Assembly: GCA_037176845.1 (NCBI GenBank)
Contig: JAYKXP010000010.1
Location: 930,001-994,000 of the forward strand
Length of the DNA: 64,000 bases
Origin: Paramarasmius palmivorus
Taxonomy: Eukaryota; Basidiomycota; Agaricomycetes; Agaricales; Marasmiaceae
Reading direction: 5' to 3'
Under the pieces are notes generated by a model. The model was not told where the DNA came from, ran no database searches, and saw only the letters and a program-made list of their open reading frames with translations. How positions within the stretch are numbered: position 1 is the first letter of the stretch; every line of letters starts with the position of its first letter. Both the position numbers and the translations under genes were made by a program. Shown in pieces: positions 1 to 10,774 of this stretch.

Positions 1-726
1 TCGCGACGACCATGGCTGCGCTGCTACTCAGTCCTGACCCAGCTGGGACTGTTCCGGTTACCAACAAGTCCACTGGTACGGGCAGTTTCCCATCAGTACC
101 GCCAGAGAAATGAGTGTTCAGTACGCCCTAGTATGCGATCAGCACAAAGCATGGACAAAAAGGGCGGGCTCACACACGTAGTATCCAGCTTTGACATAAC
201 TTTCCCATCGTAATTCTTTCTTGTTGATATCCAGATGCCATTCCTCGATATTCACTTGACCTTCAGTCACACTACCACGTCGATGCTGAGAGGGTGTAAA
301 GGCTTGGCGAGTGTATTTCGCGTGGCCATTCTCCGCTACGACATGACCTGGCTCGTGCGTTTCATGGGTGCGAGAGGCACACGCGATGAGGATATCCTGC
401 TCAATCGCTGCAGGAAGTACACCGAAGAGGCAGTAGTCGATGTGTTCACCTGTTATATATTCAGAGGTTTACCATTCGTTCTGATATTGATGTAAATACC
501 TATCAGACTGCATTGCTCTTAGCACCAGCAAAAAGCGAGACGTAAATTTTTAGACGCACTTCACCCTTCCAGGAGCTCTAACAATCCACTCTGGCTTTCT
601 ACCAAATTTCTTGACGAAATCCTCCGCTAGATCGTTCCACCTCTTTGAATGATTGAGTGTCGTCCCCAGATTCTGGAACACATCGTTAAGACTTGTGTAG
701 ATTGGGATGAGTTCCGTCGCACTCAT
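1..726 (-). CDS. GAL1: Galactokinase, 5' part, cut by the window edge
   Basis: Phosphorylates galactose with ATP in the first step of the Leloir pathway, in the cytosol. Hand-spliced exons on the minus strand are 726-560, 507-500, 449-178 and 127 to beyond base 1, with introns of 52, 50 and 50 bases; the first three exons total 447 bases, exactly 149 codons. The product opens MSATELIPIYTSLNDVF and shows the galactokinase signature APGRVNLIGEHIDY at about residues 51-64. At the window edge it shows the GHMP-kinase ATP-binding loop VPAGSGLSSSAAMVV. The C-terminal half lies outside the window. The start ATG at 726 is chosen because the family N-terminus follows directly. The signature motif is split by an 8-base microexon. 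Family assignment is firm; exon limits rest on motif continuity and splice sites. Confidence 0.9.
500..507 (-). other. 8-base microexon of galactokinase
   Basis: The bases TCTGATAG (minus strand) sit between an acceptor ending in GCAG and a donor GTATTT. Joined to the AA that ends exon 1 and the GT that opens exon 3, they supply Asn-Leu-Ile-Gly of the signature GRVNLIGEH. Without this exon the joined sequence reads GTG AAG TGA, an immediate stop. No other choice I found in the 110-base gap restores the invariant motif. Confidence 0.8.
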
Positions 727-1096
727 GTTGGTAGTTGCAGTTGAGGCTTATCGATGGACTAGATCAGGTTGATTTGGGACGAGATCCTTGGGCAAGTGGT
801 GCCTTTCCTTGTGGTAAGGCATATGGAGGCTTGGAAACAGTGAAGTCATGGGTGCGAACTATGCTCGGCTAAATAACCGGTCGCATATTAGAAGTCGTAC
901 TAAGTCGTGTTGAAGGTTGAAGCAGTTTACATTTTCTACTTAATACAGTTGAATGAAGTACCGAGAGCAAGAACAATAAACAGCTAGAGGTATCAACAAA
1001 AATAGCTGAGGATTCAGAATAATTACCATCAAAGAAAAACAAAAGAATACAGGACTATTGCAATCTAACCACTCAATTAGGTACCCCGACGTATTA
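727..1096. promoter_or_regulatory. Galactokinase promoter and CHD1 3' end
   Basis: About 370 bases between the galactokinase start and the CHD1 stop, both genes on the minus strand. It must hold the galactokinase promoter and 5' leader and the CHD1 3' UTR. It is AT-rich around 910-1070. I see no coding sequence and no clear palindromic operator. Confidence 0.4.
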
Positions 1097-4000
1097 CTAT
1101 CGATGCGATTTACCATTTGTCCTCGACGAACCAGGCCCAGACCCGTTGGCTTTTGCGCCAGAACCTGAACTACTCAATCGAGGCTTTTTCATAGCGCCTG
1201 GGTCAGCGACTGAGTTTGTCCGCGGTGCTGCCTCCTTCATCACCATCTTGGCGTGGATCTCCTCCAGCTTGGATGCTTTGACCTTTTTGGGCCAGAAAAG
1301 TGTAACGAATCTTTGATTTGGCCTGGGTTAGTTTGGCTGTTTTCATAGTAGGAATACCGTAACTCACGTCCATAGGTGCCGCCGCCATCTTTCTCTATCC
1401 TCTCCGGCTTGTTGTTTTTGAGTCAATACAAATTCAATGCGACGGCCGATGGCGGCTAAAGAATCTTTCAGTATAGCAACTTTGTCATCCCTGGGCATGT
1501 CTTCTCCGGATAGCTTGAGTTGTTTCTGGACATCACGTCAGTAAAATGGCGGGATAAGTGCAAAAACTACATACCAGTTGCTTCTTGACAGGTCTTAGCT
1601 CTTCTTTGGTCGATGCCTCGTCCATGGAGGGGCTAGCAACGACGCGTCAGTACAGAATTGAGGGAAGCGTATAGAGACTGACCATTCATCAGAAGATTCT
1701 GAATCAGTGAAAGTGGGTGTGGGGCGACGTTTGCGTTTGCGCGTGCTCGGATCATCAACAGAGGCCACTGCTTCCATTTCTGCTCGCCTTCTGATACTAC
1801 TGATATGCGACGATGAAGACGACGTCGCGGGAGGAGGCGGTGACTGAGAGGCTTTGGAATGTCCCTTGTGTCGCAGAGTTGTCTCGTATGACCGTATCTT
1901 TTCATCGTATTCTCGCAGAAGACCAAGCAGGTAGTCCCCTCGCCGGACCAGGTGGATAGCGTTTGGTATCGGGCGACTAGCAGCATCCTCACCCTTCTTC
2001 CCTTCCTCTAAGAAGAATTTACCATCAAGGTTGAGCTTCGGGTCCTTGGCCATTTGTTCCCAATTTCCGAAGCCATAGAGGTAGGCGCCTACAAGGAGCA
2101 TTGCATCGTCTTGTGGTCCCCATCTTCCTGACCAATTGAGGGTAGGCCGTATGTTGTCGACAGGTATTGACCACTTATATGGATCCTCTAGTGCAGAAAG
2201 AGTATTGTAGAGAACGCGAAGGTCTGTGTGGCGCGACAGAACCGTCTCAGCGTTAACATTATTAACGCCTCTACACGTGACCAAGATCGCCTTGCTCTTC
2301 TGAGCGTTTGTGAGTGATTCGCCTTGAGCCTGCTTTGAACGCTTCTGTTCCTCGTGTTCCTTGACCGCACGTTCACAGATGTCAATAATCTCGTCAGAGA
2401 CGTCAAGCATCATTGCACGATTCTTGTCTTGAAGCTTCGATTCGGTTACCTGGAGGTAGAAGACAAGTCAATATTGAATGTAAGGTGACGACACCGGCTT
2501 TTACGCACAATTATGTCGTATCGCTGTCGTATGTCGCCCCAGCGTTGCATGCTCCGGATGAGCACACGAACATCGCGTTCCTTCAGCTCCATTGCCTTCT
2601 GACTTGCAGTCTTTCTCTGAGCAGCAGGCTTTGGTTTCTTGGGTGCGGAGACGGCCGGTGGCTGGTCGACGTCCATTCCCTCATAGGAGACCGACGCAAC
2701 ATTCCTCTTACGGTCCCGAGACTCCTCAGCGGCCAACTCCTCAGCCTTGCGACGGCCTTCTTCCTTCTCAAACTTCTGCCTTTCCTCCAGCGGTATGATA
2801 TCCTCCCAATTCATGTCATTCTTGACGTCGCTGACCGCCGCAAATTGTGCCAGGAAACCTTCACCACCAAGCGACGTGCCACCATCACCACCTTCCATTG
2901 TTTCATGGTCTTCAGCACGATTAAGAATGTCGTCCAGATCCATCTCGTCGAGTTTTTGACTCTGCTGTGAATCATCTTTGTCAAACCTGTTCGCAAATTA
3001 GCGAGTGGATATTCATAGCTACAAAAGCACCACTGACATTTTCTGGGCGCCATACTTCAATACTGCAGTGAGTTCGTCTTTGCTCAGGTTGTCGGGTTTG
3101 ACCTGCTCTTTCAGCTGATTTGCCTTAGAACTCAAATGGGCCTGTGATGTGTCCATCTGGTTGATAACTAGACGACAAGATCACTTAGTCTCTGAAGATT
3201 CAAGGGCAAATAGAAGTATCAACTGACTGGCATATTCGAGGACCATTTTCTTCTTAGCCCGTTCAAGTACATCTTCCTCCATAGTATCTTTGCTGACGAA
3301 ACGGTAAACACTGACATGGGATTTCTGTCCAATACGATGCGCACGGGCCATCGCCTGCAAGTCGTTTTGTGGGTTCCAGTCACTCTGGAATGAAGACCTG
3401 TGTTAGTCGGATATTCTAACGGGGATGAAACAGCTGGACTTGCATCAAAGATGATAACGGTATCGGCGGTCTCGAGGTTGATTCCAAGGCCACCTGCTCT
3501 CGTAGACAGCAGGAAAGCAAAATCAGGGGAATTGGGAGCATTGAAATGAGCAATGGACTTCTTGCGTGCATCAGATGTAACCATTCCGTCCAGCCGCTGA
3601 TGAAGATACCCGCGAAGGGTCATATAATCGCTCAGGATGTCGAGCATTCGGACCATTTGGCTGAAAATGAGGACTCGGTGACCATCTTGACGTAGTCGAG
3701 CGAGTAGTTTGTCTAAGAGCACCATCTTTCCACTGTTCATCACCAGACCTTTGAGGGTCTCTTCGTCGGTATCGGCATGTGGCTCGGCACCATCGAACAG
3801 GTATGGGTGATTTGCTGCCTTCTTGAGCTCCATGGCTGAGGAGGTGATGTGAGTTTATCGAGCCCTGTTCCATAAACGAGGACATACCAATGTTGAGCAG
3901 ACTTAGGTTGTTGTTCCCGTTCGCACTCTTGACCAAGGCTTGGAAGTTCTGAGAATGAAATCATTAAAGGCAAGTTTCCTGATACGGGAGGAAAACTACC

Positions 4001-6379
4001 TTCGTAAGAATGTTCTTATAGAAATGAGTTTGCAGAGCACTCATTTCCACTCGCAGAATACGTTCACTCTTTGTAGGAAGCGACTTCAACACGTCCCTCT
4101 TGAGCCGCCGAAGCATCAAGGACTCTAGCTGCTCGTGCAACTCTTTAATCTTGGCCTCATGATCTACGTCGTTCAGATCGAACTCGTTTGTGAGGGCAAC
4201 TGGAGGTGCGTCGGACCGCGTGTAAGATTTCGCCGAGACAAAAGAAAAGACAAGGATTAGGACGTACACTTCTCAGGCATCAGGAAATGCATGAGCGACA
4301 AGAGTTCTATGGGCGGGACCGCTCAGTAAATGGGGGCGATCAGGGCGAAGGGAAAACGCACCCTTGACATTATTTTGCAACGGCGTCCCAGTGATCAGTA
4401 ACTTAGACAGGGCGGTGAATGTACGCAGCGCCTCGTACAACTGACTTTCGGAGTTCTTCAGACGATGAGCCTAAAGTAGTCGGTGGCGTTAATTTCTACA
4501 GTGGAACATGTTCCTGCAACACCTACTTCGTCAACGGCGAGTGCCTGCCATTTGATGTCGCAGAGCTCTTTAGCGTCGCGGAGCACCAACTCGTACGTGG
4601 TTAATAGCACGTTCATTTTGAGTTTCTTGTTGGACTCGCCGAATTCATACTTCCGAATGACCTCTCGTGCGGCAGCGGTGCCGATGTAAGTGATGACATT
4701 GATATCAGGAGCCCAAAGTGCAAATTGTGATTGCCAGGCGGTGATAGTGGATAAAGGGACTATGACGAGGAATGGGCCGTACTGTTGCATCTTGTGAAAA
4801 AGGTAGGATAGGAATGCGACAGTTTGTACAGTCTGTGTTCCAATCACGGTCAGTCAAGGCAATTGAGGCATAAAGTCTTTCACCTTTCCGAGACCCATTT
4901 CATCTGCAAGAATTCCATTTTCTCCTTTGGACCAGAGATAAGCAAGCCAATTGAGACCAGTCAGCTGGAAATCTTTGAGCTGGCAGCCCGTGCGAGCGAG
5001 ATATTCGGGATCCTCGTTTATCTTCCGGAAAGTCGGTCTGTTGTTCCTTGTGTAATTGGCACTCTTGTAAGGAAATTTGGCTTCCATTTCGCGAGTGCGA
5101 TAGGCTTCAATCTCGGGCATTGCTATCGGGTTGACGTCTTTCTGAGTCTCCCAAGTACAGTGCTCATAATTGAGACCCGTCCACTTGCAGAAGTACTCCA
5201 TGACAGGGGAACCGTCCTGGTCCTCCGCCTCGCGATGTGCGACAATTCGTTCAACAGTTTTGAAAGTCTCGAGTTCCTCCTTTTCTCGCTCTTTGTCGAG
5301 AAGTAGAGCTTCTTGATCTTCCCGAGACAGACCTGGCGCCGAAAGTTTGGATTGCCATTGCTTGTATGCCTTGATGTAGTTGTCGACACGCTTTAGACCT
5401 CTGAAGCGCTTCAGGAATTCGTAGGTCTCGTCAGTATTATGGAGGTGTGAAAAGTTTTTCCACTTGATGTGGAAGCGCTGTCAAGTCAAATAAAAGTTAA
5501 AACGAAGCGTAATGGGAGCGGAGTCAATTGACATACTATGTTATCAAACCAAATGTCCTCTGGGTCATTCTCGCGACCCTCGTCACGGCTGTGACTGAGT
5601 ACAGCTTCAATCTCGTCTTCTTCCTGATACTGAACAGGCGCAGCAGAGGAATACATGTTGTCAGGACCGACTTCCTCCTCAAACTTTTCGAAATCCTGAA
5701 CATCGTCATAGTAGTTGGGGACCTTGCCGCCTCTACTGGAGACGCGGATCTCATCAGACTGTGGTCTAGGCTTTTTCTTCTTTTTGGAGCGGGCGCCATA
5801 GTCGGAGTCGGAGTCTGAAGCTGAGACATGGCGTGCGGACGCTGTGATGGACGTTGAGCAAAAGGCATATTATTGCACCAAATTCGCGAAAAAAATATAC
5901 CTCGGGGGCGCGGGGCAGAAAATGTGGGCGTCTTCTTCTTTTTCATGACCTTCTTCCTCGGACGCGACTCGCCGCCATAGGTGCCGTCTTCTTCGTCGTC
6001 GTCGTCGTCGTCTTCTTCTTCCTCCTCCTCGTCGGCGTGATCTTCATAACCCTAAAAATATGAAAGTTCAATATCAGCAATATATTCGGATATTGATATA
6101 CAATATTCAATCAACATACAGAATCTTCTGCATCCTATCATGAGCTCGTTGTCAACGTCCATTGCCGCGATAAATAATAATAAAATCACATACAGAATCT
6201 CTTGAATGTCGACGATATGAGGAGGAATGATGTGAATTGTGAGTTAGTGGTACATGAACCTCGTCATCGTCTGAACCGTCGGCGTCGCGGTCCTGGGAAG
6301 TATGACGATTATCATCGTCGACGAGCATGCGCTCGTCGTCGTCGGAGGCATAGTCAATGTTTAAGGCATGGGAAGCCAT
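1097..6379 (-). CDS. CHD1: CHD1-type chromodomain helicase (SNF2 chromatin remodeller)
   Basis: ATP-dependent nucleosome-spacing remodeller of the nucleus, linked to transcription elongation. In order the spliced protein (roughly 1,400 residues) shows an acidic Asp/Glu-rich N-terminus (start [18 protein letters not shown] at 6379), a Lys-rich patch, and paired chromodomains, the second with [16 protein letters not shown] near 5180. The SNF2 motor has motif I DEMGLGK near 4890 and a DEAH box interrupted by an intron near 4530. Helicase C has [19 protein letters not shown] near 3480 and the AHRIGQ motif near 3330. A SANT/SLIDE-type DNA-binding domain follows, with [20 protein letters not shown] near 2100, then a basic tail ending NGKSHR at 1097. 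Many short introns interrupt the gene. Splicing of the first acidic exons (6060-6260) is uncertain because of a duplicated microexon-like unit. The subfamily call rests on the chromodomain pair plus the C-terminal domain. Confidence 0.93.
6114..6200 (-). repeat. Duplicated 13-base microexon-like unit in CHD1
   Basis: The 13-mer AGATTCTGTATGT (minus strand) occurs at 6188-6200 and again at 6114-6126, 74 bases apart. Each copy follows an AG acceptor and runs into a GTATGT donor, so each could be a microexon of 5-8 bases plus its 5' splice site. The combination 7+5 bases keeps frame, as does skipping both. The combination 7+8 gives a stop. Which is used cannot be decided from sequence. Confidence 0.45.
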
Positions 6380-6703
6380 GTAGGGGAGGGGGGGAAGGGG
6401 GTGCGGGGGACGAGGGAAATGATGGGAGAAGAAAGAGCGATGCGATGTGGACGGCGTCAGACAGTGAACAACATCGCCAACGGACGGCGTGCCGGCTGCT
6501 TCATCGTCATCGGCTTCATCGCCGGCGCCGGGGTTCTTGTGACAACAATGGGCGACTCGTGGCCGCTGACGACTCCCACGGTGTGGACAGAGATCATTTT
6601 ACATCACAACCACCACCACCATCAACATTCAGGATCGTTCACCCGGCTCACAGCGGCTTCACCACGCTCACTCAGGGTACTGCCAGGGTATTGCCAGGGC
6701 CTC
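6380..6703. promoter_or_regulatory. Divergent promoter between CHD1 and TFB4
   Basis: 324 bases separate the two start codons. A G-rich run (6381-6416) directly precedes the CHD1 start. A CAC-rich run lies at 6606-6625. An open frame in phase with TFB4 runs back to 6368, so a longer N-terminus is possible on paper, but it is low-complexity and unlike the family. I see no TATA box. Confidence 0.4.
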
Positions 6704-7821
6704 ATGGACCGTCCTTCTCACCTGTCCATCATCATCGACCTTTCCCCTAGAAGATGGCTTCAAGCTCAGCCCTTTTCTCTACCCCAGTTTACTTCTCATC
6801 TTTTGGCCTTTCTCAACGCTCATATCGCCGCCAAACATGAGAATTCTTTGGCCGTCTTTGGGGCCTTTCCCGCCAAGAGGTTCTGCCAAAAATTTCGCCT
6901 GTTATCCCAATGTGACTCACATGTTTCCATAGTCTAATGCTCTACTCGTCATCCGATTCCGTTGCCGATGTACCTCCGAGCGACGCCAACGTCTTCCCCC
7001 CATTTAAGCTCGTCGATGCCACCGTCGTGCAGCGTATAGCGGAGGTTTTGGACCAAGGTGGGTCAGATATGGAGGAACCAGCCGCCTTGGTAGGCGCTCT
7101 TACCAAAGCTTTGTGCTGTAAGCTAGGCTACATGCAATACAATTCTTTGCTAAGTGTCATCAGACATCAACAGGCTGACCATTGAGGCCAATGCTACCAC
7201 TGCCAGTTCATCAGAGGCTCCCGAGCCCGTTGCTCTTCCCGACCCACGCATTCTCATTCTCTCTGTCTCCCCTGACCTCACATCCTCCTACATCCCCATC
7301 ATGAACTCTATATTTTCAGCACAGAAGCTCAAAGTGACCATAGACGCATGTCAGATCGCCGGCCCTGAAAACGTTTTCCTCCAACAAGCAGCTCATCTAA
7401 CAGGTGGCTCATACATTTATGCAGAACGTCGAGAAGCTCTACTTCAATACCTCACAATGGCCCTTTTACCACCCCCGTCCGTCCGAAAAACCATTGCCGT
7501 TCCCACACAAGACAAGATAGACTTTCGTGCAACGTGTTTTTGTCACAAGAACATTGTCGACATTGGGTTTGTCTGTTCAGTGTGTTTATCCATCTTTTGC
7601 CAACCCGTTCCCGTGTGTTCGACATGCCGGTGCGTTTATGCCATTTCCTGCATTCCCGGTGTTGAGCTCACCGTTGTGTTGGCACCAATCACAGAACAAA
7701 ATTCCCCATCAAAACGTTGCAACGTCTCAACAGCTCACGGCCCCCAACCTCCACGCGGCCGTCGACACCGGCGTCCCTACCTCGCTCCACACCCACTGTC
7801 AATGGTCATGGGTCGAGATAA
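6704..7821 (+). CDS. TFB4: TFIIH core subunit Tfb4 (p34/GTF2H3)
   Basis: Subunit of the TFIIH core, used in RNA polymerase II initiation and nucleotide excision repair. Exons 6704-6879, 6933-7117, 7164-7629 and 7695-7821 total 954 bases, 317 residues, close to the family's usual length. The start MDRPSHLSIIIDLSPRRW puts the first strand of the von Willebrand A-like fold at residue 5 onward, as in other Tfb4 proteins. Central conserved blocks include ILILSVSPDLTSSYIP and ENVFLQQAAHLTGGSY. The C-terminal zinc-binding region is Cys-rich: CFCHKN, CSVCLSIFC and CSTCRTKFP, the last spanning intron 3. A short Ser/Pro/Thr-rich tail ends at 7821. It is divergent from CHD1. Confidence 0.92.
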
Positions 7822-8031
7822 CGTCCATGCCGTCTTCGACTGCGGCAAAAGACGTGCTCGCCGCTATCAAGTATCTATACACTGTAACTCTGCGCTATCC
7901 TCGTTATGGTAATCTCTTTCAATGTACTGTATTTGGATAAGTGAGGACTGCAATGGAGTGGTACATACACAAAAGCACCGATGATAATAGTCCGACGTTG
8001 AACATGTAATTCATGATGAGTTACAGTTCGC

Positions 8032-10653
8032 TCATTGCCAACCACGTATGCGCGCGACCTGTTCCAAGATATAATCGCTCTCTTTATCCAGCTTTTCCTT
8101 CCCAGCTACCTCATCCAACTCTATGTAATCCTTCCACTTGTCCAATGCTTCGTGCTCCAAGTTCAACGACCTTGCAACATTTGAAAGGTAACTCAAATCC
8201 GACGCAAGTTGCGCTGTGCCCGCAGCCGTGAGCCTCTTTATCTGAGGGAGTACATCAGATGTGAGATATGCGAGGAGTGACCTTCCGATGGAGGACAACC
8301 ACGCAGAAGAAACCGTCTCTGGGTCAATAGATATTTGTTTAGGTACCACGATAGACTGACGCCGATGATGCCCCCCAACAGTGCCAGTGCCGGGACCATC
8401 GACTCCTTGCATTTCCGGCAAGCTTTTGAGTATTTCGGGATCGACATTGGGTAGAGTGTGCAATGAAAATGCTAGGGCATCGTCATCACCGTGCAGCTCG
8501 AATACCTGAGGGAGATTGAGCAGTCCTTCTGTAACCCGTAATATCACGTCGCTCGGTGACAACGAGAAACTAGGTACTTGTAGATCATTGGGATTCGTTT
8601 TGGGTTTAGTATCCGACTGGACCATCCACGACGATGAGGCATATGATTCAAGTAACTTCCGGAGTGGGGAGGCAATGGTGGTTTCTAGTGAGATTTGACA
8701 AGCTCGTGCGAACCCGAATACGGCTGTGCGTGCGTCCACCAAGAGAGCATCTCCTCGGCTCGTGGAATGAGGGAACGTATGGGAGGAATCACTGTTAACT
8801 TTTTCAAACAGTACATTCAACTCGGCAGAGTTGAGCGTTGACTGCTCCAATAACTGGTCCGCGCCCTTCGATGGATTAAGGGAGAAATTAACAGGATCCT
8901 TGAACTTCATCGACGTCTGAACTAAACTAGCACGTAGCTGGTGTTCAAACGTAGACATTCGTTCGTGGATGCTGCGCGCAGATCCCAACATATGCAGTGT
9001 TGCTTGGAATCTCGCCCAGTCTTCGTTTGAGTAGTCGAGACCTGAAAGGTCTTCCGATCCAGCGTTTTGCGCCGCCGACGTAGATGACGAAGCAAAACTC
9101 ACATCGGCAGTCCACATATCGATGAACGACGTAAGGAATCCGTCCAAAGCCTGGACCAAACCAACTGCCCCGTATCCATGGGTGAAGGCTGCATAGCGTG
9201 ACAAACTCTCCTCTGCCGCACTAAAGATGTCTACAGTGCGCTCCCTTATAAGCCGGCTTTGGTCGTTACTGGATGAGACCTCCTTTGAAACAATTTCACG
9301 AAGGTTGTCATCTAGCAAACGACGTTCAAGCGACCCATAATCTACCTGGTACTCAAGGAACGGCTTGAACAGCTCCTGATCCCAGTCCAATCCATCGTTG
9401 GAACTCAATGCCTTCGCTATGCCCCCTCGACCAGACGTCGACCTGTTCGGTGCAGATCGGAAAGATATCGACATGCGCATCGACCTTCGTCTACTATGTG
9501 TTGGGGCTGCAGGGGAAGTGGGTGGTTCTGGTCCGGACGGCGCGTCAGACGGTGATGTTGGGAGCACAGAAAACTGGATTTTTTGCATGATCTTGTCAAC
9601 GCTATTGGCAAACTCCTCCGTGATACGATATAGGCTGATGAGCTCTTTGAGAACAGAGTCGCCGTAATGTGTGGATAGAGCATCGAGCCTCTGAGGGAAT
9701 GTGGGTTGCAACGCGGATAAAACAGAGGATATGAGAGACGATAGTGAGAATGCGGGATCGGGAAAGATGGAAGGGATGGATGTTCTCTCCTGATCGAGAA
9801 GCACGATCATTTGCGAGTAAAATTCAGAGAGGAACTGGCTGAATGTCTGCCCGTGTTCGAGCATTGGTGAGCCCGACGGTTGGCTGTCAATGACTTCGGC
9901 AGCTTGCCACAAGGAGACGAGGTTTGTTCTCCGTGAAGCATTGTAATAGTTCCGGAACTCCTGTTCGCGCTGAATGTTGGAAAAGATGGAGAAGTAATTG
10001 CGGCATGTGTCCAAGTCTTGTTCGTTAATGGCGGCTACAAGTGCGGAACTGAGCGACGCCTCTAGTTGATTCTGTAGATTGACAAGTAGCGTTCTTCTTG
10101 GATCATATTCCGCGGTATTCTGGAAGACTACCATGCTTTTATTGGCTTCTGACAACCTTGAAGCGGCCTTTGCATAGTTCTGTTCCGTCAAGAACGACGT
10201 GATCTCCAACTCCAATGTACTCCAACTCTCTGCCTCTCGCAAAACTTCCCTGGCCGCCTCCATATGACCCTTTATCGTATCCAAACGCTTAAGTTGCTCC
10301 AGGGCCATATTCATGTCATCCGGAACGGCAGCCTGCGACCTAGCAAGGACCCCCGACAGTACTGCCTGCAGTGAGACAGCACCATCCTTGATAAAGTGCA
10401 AGTCGTAGGTAAGACGAGGAACTCCACGAGACACGTCGTCGATGATGCGTTCTAACTGCGAGGATGTGTCGTCGCAAGCTATATCCAAAGACGCGATGAG
10501 GTGTGTAATTTGTTGATCTAATAGGGAAAGGTTTTCGACCGCATTCTTTTCAGAATCCTCGACGGAAAATGAAAGAGTGTCATTTATCCATGCTGCGAGA
10601 TCATTATAGTCCTCGAGGGTGTCAAGGTCGTCGGTGGAAGATGGCGGCATCAA
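8032..10653 (-). CDS. COG7: Conserved oligomeric Golgi complex subunit 7
   Basis: Lobe B subunit of the COG tether, which captures retrograde vesicles at the Golgi. A single uninterrupted frame of 873 residues, unusual here because nearly every other large gene has introns. The N-terminus (residues 10-40, LEDYNDLAAWINDTLSFS) matches the COG7 start, followed by a helical coiled-coil-prone region (about 60-230). A Ser/Pro/Arg-rich insert, probably disordered, lies near residues 375-410 (DNA about 9430-9540). The C-terminal helical half ends VARIRGWQ. No signal peptide or membrane segment is visible, as expected for a peripheral complex subunit. The start at 10653 is the first ATG of the frame. 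Confidence 0.85.
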   Translation of the reverse strand: MMPPSSTDDLDTLEDYNDLAAWINDTLSFSVEDSEKNAVENLSLLDQQITHLIASLDIACDDTSSQLERIIDDVSRGVPRLTYDLHFIKDGAVSLQAVLSGVLARSQAAVPDDMNMALEQLKRLDTIKGHMEAAREVLREAESWSTLELEITSFLTEQNYAKAASRLSEANKSMVVFQNTAEYDPRRTLLVNLQNQLEASLSSALVAAINEQDLDTCRNYFSIFSNIQREQEFRNYYNASRRTNLVSLWQAAEVIDSQPSGSPMLEHGQTFSQFLSEFYSQMIVLLDQERTSIPSIFPDPAFSLSSLISSVLSALQPTFPQRLDALSTHYGDSVLKELISLYRITEEFANSVDKIMQKIQFSVLPTSPSDAPSGPEPPTSPAAPTHSRRRSMRMSISFRSAPNRSTSGRGGIAKALSSNDGLDWDQELFKPFLEYQVDYGSLERRLLDDNLREIVSKEVSSSNDQSRLIRERTVDIFSAAEESLSRYAAFTHGYGAVGLVQALDGFLTSFIDMWTADVSFASSSTSAAQNAGSEDLSGLDYSNEDWARFQATLHMLGSARSIHERMSTFEHQLRASLVQTSMKFKDPVNFSLNPSKGADQLLEQSTLNSAELNVLFEKVNSDSSHTFPHSTSRGDALLVDARTAVFGFARACQISLETTIASPLRKLLESYASSSWMVQSDTKPKTNPNDLQVPSFSLSPSDVILRVTEGLLNLPQVFELHGDDDALAFSLHTLPNVDPEILKSLPEMQGVDGPGTGTVGGHHRRQSIVVPKQISIDPETVSSAWLSSIGRSLLAYLTSDVLPQIKRLTAAGTAQLASDLSYLSNVARSLNLEHEALDKWKDYIELDEVAGKEKLDKESDYILEQVARIRGWQ

Positions 10654-10774
10654 ACAAGTTCAAGTTGTCTGGATCACTTGCTTAAGTGCTACAATGACGC
10701 GCCGCAAAGATTTCACCAAACAGGATACCATATCTATGAAGCGAATGTCAAATGTATGTACAAGCAAGATACTT

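Noticed and set aside
235..495. 86-codon plus-strand open frame
   Set aside because: It lies antisense to galactokinase exon 3, which has clear family motifs on the minus strand.
2413..2970. 185-codon plus-strand open frame
   Set aside because: Antisense to the Lys/Glu-rich C-terminal part of CHD1; its Leu/Ser composition mirrors the other strand.
6368..6703. In-frame upstream extension of TFB4
   Set aside because: It has His-rich low-complexity content, overlaps the divergent promoter, and the family N-terminus begins exactly at the ATG at 6704.
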